DNA of 64,000 nt from JAGVPT01 sp049578505. Its GTDB lineage: Bacteria; Bacteroidota; Ignavibacteria; UBA10030; UBA8401. The position numbers and the translations under genes are program-made. Below are positions 43,419-52,280 of this stretch, piece after piece. The notes under the pieces were generated by a model that was given only the letters and a program-made list of their open reading frames with translations, did not search any database and was not told the DNA's origin. Within the stretch, counting starts at the first letter, position 1. Each line of letters opens with the position of its first letter. Where the stretch lies: contig JBAUMC010000049.1 of NCBI GenBank assembly GCA_049578505.1, positions 27,940 to 91,939 on the forward strand. Direction: 5' to 3'.

Positions 43419-45557
43419 CTAATGAGTTATCGGCTTCTTGCTAAACTTCTGGAAATAACTAAGACACGTATCCCTCCAAATCCCCGCGTCTGTCCTCTGT
43501 TTTTCCAAGCGTGCTTTCACCTGCAAAAATATTTCCGGGTCTATGGATTTTTCCAGAGCGTTCCACGTTGACAGCATGGAATCAACATAATCGGTACCCG
43601 CGTAGTATTTACTGCACAGTTCTTCCCAGAGTGTTTTGCCCGACCTCATTTTGTAATCCCATGGGACATGATGGAACCAGAGTAAATATTTTTCGGGACA
43701 GGTGTTGATGTCGTCATAGGTTTCCTTGAGCGGGGAAAAATATTGGCCGACTGCATTGCTACCGGTCGAGCTTCGGTCGAACCCGATGCCGATGCTGTCG
43801 GCGCGATGGTAATAGACGGGCGTCCAGTCAGGCCGGCCTTTATCGTACGACGGTTCGGGACCGTAGTGAAAATCTGTTTGCATAATATGATGCAGGCCGA
43901 GAGGTTCCATGTAATCCACACATGCCTCACGGGAACCCATCATCATACTACGAACTGATGCAACGACGTTCGAGTCGTTGCTCAAAGTCATCCTAATCCA
44001 TTCGTCTGCGATTTGCTCTGCCGAAAGTTCCTGATCCCACGCGAGACGGCCGAAGGCGTACCAATTGGATTGAGCGAAGGGGTGTCCGCACCAATTCCGG
44101 TCATCTCCAATGTTTGCAACGCCAGCCATCCCTGTCATCCGGTACTGTTCTAGAGTTCCATCGACGATCGATGCCAGCGTAGAGCCGCGACCCTTCGCGT
44201 ATGTATCAAATTGAAGATACTCCTTCCACATCGGCGCGAGGTATACCAGGTGAGTCGAGTGACCGAGATATTCCTGCGTGATTTGAAGCTCGAGCATCAA
44301 CGGAGTTTTCGGCATTGCGCCGAAAAGAGGCTGCACCGGTTCGCGCGGTTGGAAGTCGAGCGGACCGTTCTTCGCTTGGACAAAAACGTTCGAGAAGAAT
44401 TTCCCATCGAGAGGGACGAACTCTTTGTAAGACCGCTTCACTCTGTCATAGTCGACATCCGGATCATATACGAAGGCCCGCCACATTACTATGCCCCCGT
44501 AGGGCTTCAACGCTTCTGCAAGCATGTTTGCTCCATCGGCATGTGTTCTCTTGTAATCCTGCGGGCCGGGCATCCCTTCTGAATTCGCCTTGACCAAGAA
44601 ACCTCCAAAATCGGGAATTTGCTCATAAATTTCCCTAACCTTATTTTTCCACCATAAGCGAACACCCGGATCGAGGGGGTCCGATGTTGAAATATTCCCG
44701 ATTCCTCCTTTTCGGTTTCCATCCAGTTCAAATTTTCCCGACATGGGCGAAGCAAAGTTGACCGACAGAAAAACCCGAATGCCGTAAGGACGAAAAACGC
44801 CTGCCAAAGCCGCGACCTTTACAAGGTATTTATCGTCGATAATCCTTGGGTCGGCGTTGACGTTATTAAGGACTGCACCGTTAATTCCGATCGAAGCGTT
44901 CGCCCGTGCATAATCACGGTAGCGCGGGTCGATCTTCTGCGGGAGGTCAGCCCATTTCCACAAAGATTTGCCTGCGTATCCACGCTCGATCGAACCATCA
45001 AGATTATCCCAGTGGTCGAGAAGGCGATATTGCGTTTTCGGTTTGGCTATAATATTCAGAGTATCCAACAATTGTTGAGTTTGGATGAGCCGCAGTAGAT
45101 GAAACGTCCCATATAACAATCCGATGTCGGTATTGGCAGCAATGACTATTAATTTGGTGCCCCCAAATTCGGTACGTTTCAAGATGTAGCCTTCTTTTCC
45201 CAGTGATTGAAGAGTCGCGGCATAACCCAATTTCTTTATGACGCCGGAACTTTGCGGCGTGCCTACAAGAAGCGTGGCCTTCCCGTTCATGGAGGCTGCA
45301 AAAGAAATCTCTTTTGCAAGCAAGCCCCCTAAACCATTCTTGAGTTCATCTCTAATTATATTGCATGTTGCCGATGTATCCGAAACGATAACCGTGGAGA
45401 TCGCATGTTGATACTCCGTTAACCGCTCCTCGTTATCGAGCTTTTTGTACTTCATCCACAGGGTATAGCCATCGTCGGGAAATGCAATGTCAGGAACGGA
45501 AAATAAAGCGAGCAAAATAACGGGAAAAGCGTATATGAACAAGAAAGTTTGTTTCAT
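43419..45557 (-). CDS. GH67 alpha-glucuronidase, exported
   Basis: Removes 4-O-methyl-glucuronic acid from xylo-oligosaccharides in hemicellulose breakdown. It is 712 residues from the ATG at 45557, starting with a signal peptide (TFLFIYAFPVILLALFSVP). Marker segments are GIGNISTSDPLDPGV, FLVKANSEGMPGPQDY with the catalytic Glu region, GMAGVANIGDDRNWCG, and QTDFHYGPEPSYDKGRPDW. The longer frame to 45608 starts with TTG and would bury the signal peptide. No xylanase neighbours are present. A hairpin terminator follows. Confidence 0.9.
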   Translation of the reverse strand: MKQTFLFIYAFPVILLALFSVPDIAFPDDGYTLWMKYKKLDNEERLTEYQHAISTVIVSDTSATCNIIRDELKNGLGGLLAKEISFAASMNGKATLLVGTPQSSGVIKKLGYAATLQSLGKEGYILKRTEFGGTKLIVIAANTDIGLLYGTFHLLRLIQTQQLLDTLNIIAKPKTQYRLLDHWDNLDGSIERGYAGKSLWKWADLPQKIDPRYRDYARANASIGINGAVLNNVNADPRIIDDKYLVKVAALAGVFRPYGIRVFLSVNFASPMSGKFELDGNRKGGIGNISTSDPLDPGVRLWWKNKVREIYEQIPDFGGFLVKANSEGMPGPQDYKRTHADGANMLAEALKPYGGIVMWRAFVYDPDVDYDRVKRSYKEFVPLDGKFFSNVFVQAKNGPLDFQPREPVQPLFGAMPKTPLMLELQITQEYLGHSTHLVYLAPMWKEYLQFDTYAKGRGSTLASIVDGTLEQYRMTGMAGVANIGDDRNWCGHPFAQSNWYAFGRLAWDQELSAEQIADEWIRMTLSNDSNVVASVRSMMMGSREACVDYMEPLGLHHIMQTDFHYGPEPSYDKGRPDWTPVYYHRADSIGIGFDRSSTGSNAVGQYFSPLKETYDDINTCPEKYLLWFHHVPWDYKMRSGKTLWEELCSKYYAGTDYVDSMLSTWNALEKSIDPEIFLQVKARLEKQRTDAGIWRDTCLSYFQKFSKKPITH

Positions 45558-45635
45558 GCGTCCATCCGAAGAAAAGTGGAATAATGGTCTCATCTTCACC
45601 CGTCGCAATTAGCGGATAGCGACTCCTGTCGGGAA

Positions 45636-47108
45636 TTATCCAAGCGTGCGATAGCTTCGCGACAAGAATCCGGCTGCCCGCGACAATTCCCCCGAAGAAA
45701 AGAACCTAATAAAATAAAGAACGATAGGCCAAAGGCAAATCAATCCCAACCGTGTGGCAAGAGAATCGAAACCGCTCCTCGCCGCGCCGATTTCAAGACC
45801 ATAAATAAGCCCGACTGAAAGCGCCAATTTGCCTATCCTCCCAAATTCATACTCTATACGGTAAAATCTTTGCACGATGAAATACAACGCGAACGCCGAA
45901 ATAGCATAAGCGATCAGCGTGGCGTATGCTGCGCCCATGATGCCATATTTCGGGATGAGAAAGAAATTCGCTACAATATTTGAGACAGCAGCAAGAATCG
46001 AAGTGGGAAGAAGGTATGCCGTTTTCTTTTCAATGAAGATCCCGGCATTTAAATGGATCGAAACACCGCCAAAGATGTATGCGAGCAGCACGACGGGAAC
46101 AACGCTCAACCCGCTCCAATAATCAGGGTGGATGATGTGGCGGCCGAAGATCTTTATCTGGACAACATCTGAGATGAAAAACGAGAGAACCAAAAAAATC
46201 GCGCTCATCAACAACAGAAAATAGGTCAGCACTCTGGCAAAAAGGACTTTCGCATTCTCATCGTTGGCATGTGAAAGAAAGAACGGTTTCCATGCATAAT
46301 CGAACATCGAGGTGACGAGATTCATGAAAATTCCCAGCCGGTAGTTCGCCTGGTAAATACCGACGTTGCTATCGTTCGTAAACGCCTTGAGCATCGGACG
46401 GTCGATCACCTGGAGCACCATGCCCGAAAGTCCAACCGGAACATACGGTAATCCGAATTTGAGCAGAGCGGAATAGAGAGACGTCGAAAAGCTCCAGGTA
46501 GAGCTTTTGACAATGTGAGGAATCAATAGGGCGAAGGTCAACAACGATGAAGCGAGCCCGCTGATAAATATTCCTTCGACCCCCCATTTCAGCCAAAGGA
46601 GCGAGATGATATTGAAGGCAACATTTGAGCCGATGTTGACGATCTTCAACGTCGCAAATAATTTGGGCCGGTGCGCCAAACGGAGTGAAGCAAACGGCAC
46701 AATTACCAGCGCGTCAAAAAAAAGAATTCCGGCGCTGTAGTAGAGAATTCGATAGAGGCTTTCGCCGATCAAGAAAACGTGAGTCAGGGGGACGGCGAAA
46801 GTAATAATCAACCCTGAAAATAGCGCGGAGGTTACGGCAATCGAGAAGAACGGGGTGCTAAAATTCTCCTTTGCATCGCCCCCTTCAAGTCCAGAGGCAT
46901 ATCGGAAATACGCCGACTCCATTCCATAATTATAGACGACATTGAGAAATGCCAGGTAGGAATAGATATTTGCGACGATGCCATATTGCGAAGTCGTCAG
47001 AACGTTGGTGTAAAACGGAACAAGCAGAAACGTGAGGAAGCGGCCGACGATGGTGCTGATGCCGTAGATGGCTGTATCCGCACCAAGCCGCTTTATTTGG
47101 GAGAACAT
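45636..47108 (-). CDS. Polysaccharide flippase (Wzx/MATE-like)
   Basis: Inner-membrane flippase for lipid-linked oligosaccharide or similar. It is 490 residues with about 12-14 hydrophobic segments; GADTAIYGISTIVGRFLTFL and YTNVLTTSQYGIVA are typical of the polysaccharide-biosynthesis (MATE/Wzx) family. It starts two bases after nadC and may be transcribed with it. A second flippase stands at 58494-59861, so this one may serve another glycolipid. Confidence 0.87.
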   Translation of the reverse strand: MFSQIKRLGADTAIYGISTIVGRFLTFLLVPFYTNVLTTSQYGIVANIYSYLAFLNVVYNYGMESAYFRYASGLEGGDAKENFSTPFFSIAVTSALFSGLIITFAVPLTHVFLIGESLYRILYYSAGILFFDALVIVPFASLRLAHRPKLFATLKIVNIGSNVAFNIISLLWLKWGVEGIFISGLASSLLTFALLIPHIVKSSTWSFSTSLYSALLKFGLPYVPVGLSGMVLQVIDRPMLKAFTNDSNVGIYQANYRLGIFMNLVTSMFDYAWKPFFLSHANDENAKVLFARVLTYFLLLMSAIFLVLSFFISDVVQIKIFGRHIIHPDYWSGLSVVPVVLLAYIFGGVSIHLNAGIFIEKKTAYLLPTSILAAVSNIVANFFLIPKYGIMGAAYATLIAYAISAFALYFIVQRFYRIEYEFGRIGKLALSVGLIYGLEIGAARSGFDSLATRLGLICLWPIVLYFIRFFSSGELSRAAGFLSRSYRTLG

Positions 47109-47110
47109 AT

Positions 47111-47971
47111 TTAGGAGACCAGTTCGAGGGAGATGTCGAGCGACTTTGGAGAATGCGTGAGCGCCCCGACCGATATAAAATCTACGCCGGTTTCTGCAAT
47201 CGCTTTGACTTTTTGAAGGGTCACACCGCCCGAGGCTTCAACCTCGACGACATGATTGATCAACTGAACCGCCTTTCCCATCGGCTCAAGTTCAAAATTA
47301 TCGAGCAATATTCTGTCAAGACCTCCGCAAGCAAGAGCCTCTTCAACCTGGCCGAGCGAAGTTACTTCGAGTTCAATTTTCAATTGCAGATTTTGTTCAC
47401 TAAGGTAGTAGTTGCATTTTGTAAGCGCGCCGGCAATGCTTCCCGCGGCCACGATATGATTGTCTTTAATCAATACCATCTGGTCCAGCCCAAATCTATG
47501 ATTCTCGCCCCCGCCGTCGCGGACGGCTTTTTTGTCGAGCATCCGGAGGCCGGGAGCTGTCTTGCGAGTATCGATGATTTTTGCCTTTGTTCCAGCAACA
47601 GCGTGGACATATTTGTGAGTGAGGGTGGCAATACCCGACATGCGCTGTAAAAAATTTAGCGCAACCCTTTCGCCGAGGAGAATCCCTCGTACCGTACCCT
47701 GAACATCAGCAACTGTTTGTCCCGCTTGGACAAAATCCCCATCCCTCACGTGCGGCGTGACTGTCGTCTGGCTCTCTGTATACTTAAAGACGATGCCGGC
47801 AAGTTCCAATCCGGAAATGACGCCGTTCTCTTTCACCTGAAGAATCGCACTGCCGAGCCGTTCTTCGGGAATCAACGACTCGCTCGTGATGTCTCCAAAC
47901 CCGATATCCTCATGAAGCGCCTGCTCGATCAATCTACCGATCTTGCTGTCGTGAAGAAGGTCATTGCTCAT
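47111..47971 (-). CDS. nadC: Nicotinate-nucleotide pyrophosphorylase (carboxylating)
   Basis: Converts quinolinate and PRPP to nicotinate mononucleotide in de novo NAD synthesis. It is 286 residues. Seen are LHEDIGFGDITSE, ERVALNFLQRMSGIAT, the hallmark DTRKTAPGLRMLDKKAV, GGGENHRFGLDQMVLIKDNH and the C-terminal EASGGVTL. Its ATG lies in the last codons of the small Trm112-like gene, an overlap of eleven bases, so coupling is likely. Confidence 0.97.
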   Translation of the reverse strand: MSNDLLHDSKIGRLIEQALHEDIGFGDITSESLIPEERLGSAILQVKENGVISGLELAGIVFKYTESQTTVTPHVRDGDFVQAGQTVADVQGTVRGILLGERVALNFLQRMSGIATLTHKYVHAVAGTKAKIIDTRKTAPGLRMLDKKAVRDGGGENHRFGLDQMVLIKDNHIVAAGSIAGALTKCNYYLSEQNLQLKIELEVTSLGQVEEALACGGLDRILLDNFELEPMGKAVQLINHVVEVEASGGVTLQKVKAIAETGVDFISVGALTHSPKSLDISLELVS

Positions 47972-48122
47972 TTTCGTTGACCAGCATGATGGGAATATCG
48001 TCTTTTACTTCATACACCTTGCCGCACTTTTTGCAGGTCAATGTTTGATGCGCCGGCTTATAGTCGAGCGCGCCTTTGCATTTTGGACAACAAAGGATTT
48101 CAAGCAATTCCTGTTTTACCAT
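47961..48122 (-). CDS. Trm112-like zinc protein (UPF0434 family)
   Basis: A 53-residue protein too short to be flagged by ordinary length limits. It reads MVKQELLEILCCPKCKG at the start, has a second pair CKKCG, and ends in YEVKDDIPIMLVNE. The two CxxC pairs and the LLEIL-CPxC and IPIML signatures match the YcaR/Trm112 family, whose eukaryotic members activate methyltransferases. Overlaps the thioesterase stop upstream by 23 bases and nadC downstream by eleven. Bacterial function is unclear. Confidence 0.9.
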   Translation of the reverse strand: MVKQELLEILCCPKCKGALDYKPAHQTLTCKKCGKVYEVKDDIPIMLVNENEQ

Positions 48123-48567
48123 TCGTTGCTCCTTTTGATTTACTCTTTTTAAAAGCTTCTTCGAGCACCTCTACAAATTTCATCGGCGCGCGAGTCGGCT
48201 TGCCGGTTTGCGCATTGATGAAGCTGTGCACGGTAAATCCCTCCGCGATCGGCTCGTTATCGCCGTCCCGCAATACACGGTATTCGATCCGGACTCTTGC
48301 AATTGGGATTTCGTTCAAGGACGTCTCGATGTGAAGAAGGTCATCGTAGCGCGCGGAGCGTTTATATTTTGAACCGGCCTCGATAACGGGGAGATAAATG
48401 CCCATCGCTTCGATTTCAGGATACGGCATTCCTATATGTCGAAGGAGGTCCGACCTCCCTTGTTCAAAGTACTCGAAGAACTTGCCGTAGTAGACGAACT
48501 TCATTTGATCAGTATCGGCATAGCGAACGCGTACATCCGAAACAAATGTAATCGGCGCGTTATTCAT
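48100..48567 (-). CDS. Acyl-CoA thioesterase (YbgC/4HBT hotdog family)
   Basis: Hydrolyses acyl-CoA; hotdog-fold protein of the 4-hydroxybenzoyl-CoA thioesterase group. The active-site segment is RYADTDQMKFVYYGKFFEYF with the conserved Asp. It is 155 residues from the ATG at 48567, which overlaps the accA stop; a GTG at 48585 would add six residues. The tail is lysine-rich. It sits between accA and the Trm112-like gene in an overlapping chain, which suits a lipid role. Confidence 0.9.
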   Translation of the reverse strand: MNNAPITFVSDVRVRYADTDQMKFVYYGKFFEYFEQGRSDLLRHIGMPYPEIEAMGIYLPVIEAGSKYKRSARYDDLLHIETSLNEIPIARVRIEYRVLRDGDNEPIAEGFTVHSFINAQTGKPTRAPMKFVEVLEEAFKKSKSKGATNGKTGIA

Positions 48568-49510
48568 TCCAAGCACCCATGACACTGAACTTGTCTATTC
48601 TTTTCTCAATGAGTTTATCAGGCTTCATTTTTTTTAGAGGCCGCAGTTCTTCGAGCAGGGTGTCTTTCAGGACGACGGCTGCTTGTTGAGGATTGCGATG
48701 CGCGCCGCCGGGCGGTTCGGGGACAATTCGATCGATAATTTTTTGTTCGAGGAGGTCGCGGGCTGTCAGGCGCAACGCTTCAGCCGCCTGCTCTTTATAT
48801 TCCCAGCTTCTCCAAAGGATACTGGAACACGATTCAGGAGCAATAACCGAGTACCACGTGTTCTCGAGCATCAATATCCTGTCTCCGAGGCCGAGTCCTA
48901 ATGCACCCCCGGAAGCCCCCTCCCCGATAATGACGACGATAATCGGCACGGGAAGATGCGACATTTCAAAAAGGTTGCGCGCGATTGCTTCCGCCTGTCC
49001 TCTCTCCTCGGCTTCAATTCCAGGGTAGGCGCCGGGGGTGTCGAGCATCGTAATAATCGGCTTGCCGAATTTCGCAGCGAGCTTCATCAAGCGGAGCGCT
49101 TTACGGTATCCTTCGGGCTGAGGCATCCCAAAATTTCTGAACAAATTAGATTTCGTGTCTCTTCCCTTTTGATGGCCGATGACCATGACAGTCTCATCTT
49201 CCAGCTTTGCAAATCCGCCGACAATAGATTTATCATCGCCGAAGAACCTGTCTCCATGAAGTTCAATAAATCCGGTGGTCATCATGCCGATGTAATCAAG
49301 GGTATAGGGGCGTTCCGGATGACGGGCTAGCTGGACCCTCTGCCAGCGTGTGAGACTGGAAAAAATGTTTTCGCGAAGCTGGCTCACTTTTTTCTCCAAG
49401 GTTGTAATTTCATCTGCGATATCGAGGTTGTCGGATAATTTCTTCATCTCTTCGATCTTCTGCTCCAGCTCAACAACCGGCTTTTCAAAATCTAAAACAA
49501 CTTTTCCCAT
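48560..49510 (-). CDS. accA: Acetyl-CoA carboxylase, carboxyltransferase subunit alpha
   Basis: Alpha half of the carboxyltransferase that makes malonyl-CoA, the committed step of fatty acid synthesis; it works with AccD, which is not in the window. It is 316 residues. Seen are RHPERPYTLDYI, ELHGDRFFGDD, FGKPIITMLDTPGAYPGI, GEGASGGALGLGLGDRILML and the C-terminal GGAHRNPQQA. The start ATG has GGAG five bases upstream. It opens the chain leading to nadC. Confidence 0.97.
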   Translation of the reverse strand: MGKVVLDFEKPVVELEQKIEEMKKLSDNLDIADEITTLEKKVSQLRENIFSSLTRWQRVQLARHPERPYTLDYIGMMTTGFIELHGDRFFGDDKSIVGGFAKLEDETVMVIGHQKGRDTKSNLFRNFGMPQPEGYRKALRLMKLAAKFGKPIITMLDTPGAYPGIEAEERGQAEAIARNLFEMSHLPVPIIVVIIGEGASGGALGLGLGDRILMLENTWYSVIAPESCSSILWRSWEYKEQAAEALRLTARDLLEQKIIDRIVPEPPGGAHRNPQQAAVVLKDTLLEELRPLKKMKPDKLIEKRIDKFSVMGAWNE

Positions 49511-49525
49511 ACACGCTCCAAAAAT

Positions 49526-51538
49526 TTAACCGCTGCGCCGGATCGAGTTGGCGACCGCCTTTACAATAATTTCAATGTCCAGCATCAACGATTGGTTCTT
49601 CGCATAATACAACTCGTACTGTTCGCGTTCTACATCCGTCATCGGCCGATCGGAATTGATTTGGACGATTCCCGTAATTCCGGGTTTCCCCAGATAGATC
49701 CCATTGTGAGTGACCAAAACACGAGAAAGAGGGTCGGCGGGCGGACGTCCGATAAGGGACATCGATCCCCGCAGCACCTTCGGCATTGCCAGTATTGCTG
49801 ATGAAAAGGCGGACGGCTGAGTGCGTAAAAGTAAACGGCTGAAAGATACGAAAGGAGCGCAAGAAATCAAAAGGAAAAGAGATCCGAGGATGTCGACAGT
49901 GCGTTTTATTAACCGATGCATCAGCCTGTCTATATTATATTGGATTTCGATGAACGGGATTTCGTCCAACTGATCGATGCGAGATTTACCTATGATCACT
50001 TCAAGGGAATTCGGCACCAGTTTGAAATCCACCATCCGGTTTCTGCTCTTGCTTATTACCGAGAGAATTGTCGAATACGGAATCGCATCTGTTGAAAAAA
50101 TCACGTCGTCGATCCTGTAATCGTTGATCACTTTGCCGATCGTATCAACGCTTCCGAGAATTTCGATCCCGAGTATTTTTTGATTGAGCCGCTGGCGGTT
50201 CACGTCGATAAATCCGACCACGTCGTATCCTTCGCCCGGTTTATTGCGCAATTTCTTCAGCAGCTCCTGGCCGGCTTGACCGGTACCGACAATCAACGTT
50301 TTTCTTCCGAAAAGTGTTTTTCGAGAAATCGGGCTGCGGGCGCCTGTCAACCGGATCATCAGCCGCCACCCAGGGATCAAAAACACCGCCAGGGCCCCCG
50401 AAATAACCATGATCACACGACTGAACGCGAAATTCTTGATAAATGCCGTCAACGCAGAGATGACAATAAACGCAAAAAACACAGCGCTGAAAGAATGTGA
50501 TATCGAAAGCTTTCGGCTGGAATACGCTCCGGCGACAAACAACGAAAGGACGACAATACATGAAGGGACTATCAAAGCCCACGGGTAAGCGTACGAAGGA
50601 AATGAGAAAAATCTGTCGGAACGGACGTACGCCGCAAAGAGGATTGTCCCGACAACTATGCAAAAATCGAAGAGTGACACAAGGAACGGCTTGCCGTACC
50701 TCATCAGCGCGGCAATGATCCTTCGAGCATCGATTGCAAGTTCAATGATCGATTCAAACACCACCGAGCCTTGATGATGTTTGCGAACAAAAAGCCGCAT
50801 CGCTTTATAGAAAATTTTCAGCTCATCAATATCGCTCCTGCGCGTGCTCTCTCCCTTGTAGTGAATAATTTTCGTGTCAGCGACATAAAATACTTTCCAC
50901 CCGCCCCTTTGAACACGATAGCACCAGTCGAGGTCTTCGCCGTACATAAAAAAACTTTCGTCGAGACCGCCAATTTTGTCGAGCACTTCGTGCCGAACCA
51001 TCATGCACGAGCCGCTGATTGCATCGACCTCGTAACTTTCGTCGGGGTTCAGGTATGTAAGGTTATATTTCCCGAACAGCTTCGTCGATCCAAACAATGA
51101 ACTCAATCCAGAGACTTTTGTAAAGGCAACCCACGGTGTGGGGAAGCTTCGGCGGCATGGGAGTTGCAGCGTTCCGTCCGGATTTAAGATCTTGCATCCT
51201 GCCATCCCGACATCGTCATTCGCTTCAAAAAAGGCGATCAGCGTACGAAACGTATCCTCCTGCACGATCGTATCGGGGTTCAACAGCATCAAGTACTTTC
51301 CGGCCGACAATGCAAGAGCCTGATTGTTCGCTTTTGCGAATCCGACGTTGACGCCGTTCGCGATCAAGCGGACTTGTGGAAAAGAATGACGGATAAGATC
51401 ACAACTACCGTCATCCGAGGCATTATCGACAACAAAGACTTCGCCTTCAATCCCCTCCAACGCTTTAAAGACAGAGACGAGCGCGTTGCTAAGAAAATCC
51501 CGCACGTTATAGTTGACAATGATGACTGAGACATCCAT
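49526..51538 (-). CDS. GT2 glycosyltransferase fused to a truncated sugar-phosphate transferase
   Basis: A 670-residue fusion. Residues about 1-240 are a GT-A glycosyltransferase close to rhamnosyltransferases (VSVIIVNYNVRDFL, VGFAKANNQAL, LNPDTIV, YGEDLDWCYRV). Residues about 285-400 hold four membrane helices. About 415-530 is a Rossmann-type domain (KTLIVGTGQAGQELL). Residues 540-670 are the ends of a bacterial sugar transferase: KRTVDILGS, VLRGSMSLIGRPP and KPGITGIVQI. The catalytic middle, with KFRSM and the DE dyad, is missing when lined up with the intact enzyme at 52281. Only the first domain is likely to be enzymatic. Confidence 0.85.
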   Translation of the reverse strand: MDVSVIIVNYNVRDFLSNALVSVFKALEGIEGEVFVVDNASDDGSCDLIRHSFPQVRLIANGVNVGFAKANNQALALSAGKYLMLLNPDTIVQEDTFRTLIAFFEANDDVGMAGCKILNPDGTLQLPCRRSFPTPWVAFTKVSGLSSLFGSTKLFGKYNLTYLNPDESYEVDAISGSCMMVRHEVLDKIGGLDESFFMYGEDLDWCYRVQRGGWKVFYVADTKIIHYKGESTRRSDIDELKIFYKAMRLFVRKHHQGSVVFESIIELAIDARRIIAALMRYGKPFLVSLFDFCIVVGTILFAAYVRSDRFFSFPSYAYPWALIVPSCIVVLSLFVAGAYSSRKLSISHSFSAVFFAFIVISALTAFIKNFAFSRVIMVISGALAVFLIPGWRLMIRLTGARSPISRKTLFGRKTLIVGTGQAGQELLKKLRNKPGEGYDVVGFIDVNRQRLNQKILGIEILGSVDTIGKVINDYRIDDVIFSTDAIPYSTILSVISKSRNRMVDFKLVPNSLEVIIGKSRIDQLDEIPFIEIQYNIDRLMHRLIKRTVDILGSLFLLISCAPFVSFSRLLLRTQPSAFSSAILAMPKVLRGSMSLIGRPPADPLSRVLVTHNGIYLGKPGITGIVQINSDRPMTDVEREQYELYYAKNQSLMLDIEIIVKAVANSIRRSG

Positions 51539-51547
51539 GGCGAGAGG

Positions 51548-52264
51548 TTACAGCAAGTTTAAAAGACTGCGAAGCTTCAATTTCCAGACCATGAAAGCGG
51601 CTTCGTACACAATATCCTTTGACATTTTTGACTCGCCCCGATCGCGGTCGACGAAGATAATTGGGATTTCACAAAGACGGAAACCCTTTTTCCAAGCTTT
51701 GTAATTCATTTCGATTTGAAACGCGTAACCGTTGGACCGGATATCGTCAAGGTTGATGCTTTCCAGAACGGCGCGACGGTAACATTTAAACCCTCCGGTC
51801 GCATCTTTCACCGGCATACCGGTAACGATCCGGGTGTATAAATTTGCAAAATAACTCAGAATCAGCCGGCGAAACGGCCAGTACACAACGCTGACTCCAC
51901 GGATGTACCGCGAACCGATGACCAAATCGTAGTCTTGAATTTTCAGAAGAAAATTGAGGAGCTCTTTCGGGTTGTGCGAAAAATCTGCGTCCATTTCAAA
52001 TACATAATCATACTTGCGCTCAATGGCGTACCTGAAACCCGTGACATAGGCCGTCCCCAGTCCCATTTTGCGGGAACGTTCAATGAGATGAACGCGCGGA
52101 TTCTTTTGCTGAAATTCCTTTACAATCGCCGCCGTTCCGTCGGGGGAACTGTCGTCGATAATGAGGATCTCAATATCGGTCGATTGGTGGAGCACCTTAG
52201 GAATCAGCTCCGGAAGATTGACCGCTTCGTTGTATGTGGGCGTTATAACGAGTGCTTTGGGCAT
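51548..52264 (-). CDS. Polyprenol-phosphate mannosyltransferase-like GT2 (DPM1 type)
   Basis: Transfers a sugar, usually mannose, from a nucleotide sugar to polyprenyl phosphate on the cytoplasmic side. It is 238 residues with no trailing membrane helices, like DPM1. Motifs are TPTYNEAVNLPELI, IDDSSPDGT, MDADFSHNPKEL (metal-binding DxD) and GGFKCYRR. It belongs to the polysaccharide operon, ten bases upstream of the fusion gene. Confidence 0.9.
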   Translation of the reverse strand: MPKALVITPTYNEAVNLPELIPKVLHQSTDIEILIIDDSSPDGTAAIVKEFQQKNPRVHLIERSRKMGLGTAYVTGFRYAIERKYDYVFEMDADFSHNPKELLNFLLKIQDYDLVIGSRYIRGVSVVYWPFRRLILSYFANLYTRIVTGMPVKDATGGFKCYRRAVLESINLDDIRSNGYAFQIEMNYKAWKKGFRLCEIPIIFVDRDRGESKMSKDIVYEAAFMVWKLKLRSLLNLL

Positions 52265-52280
52265 AGATAATAAATGCCGA

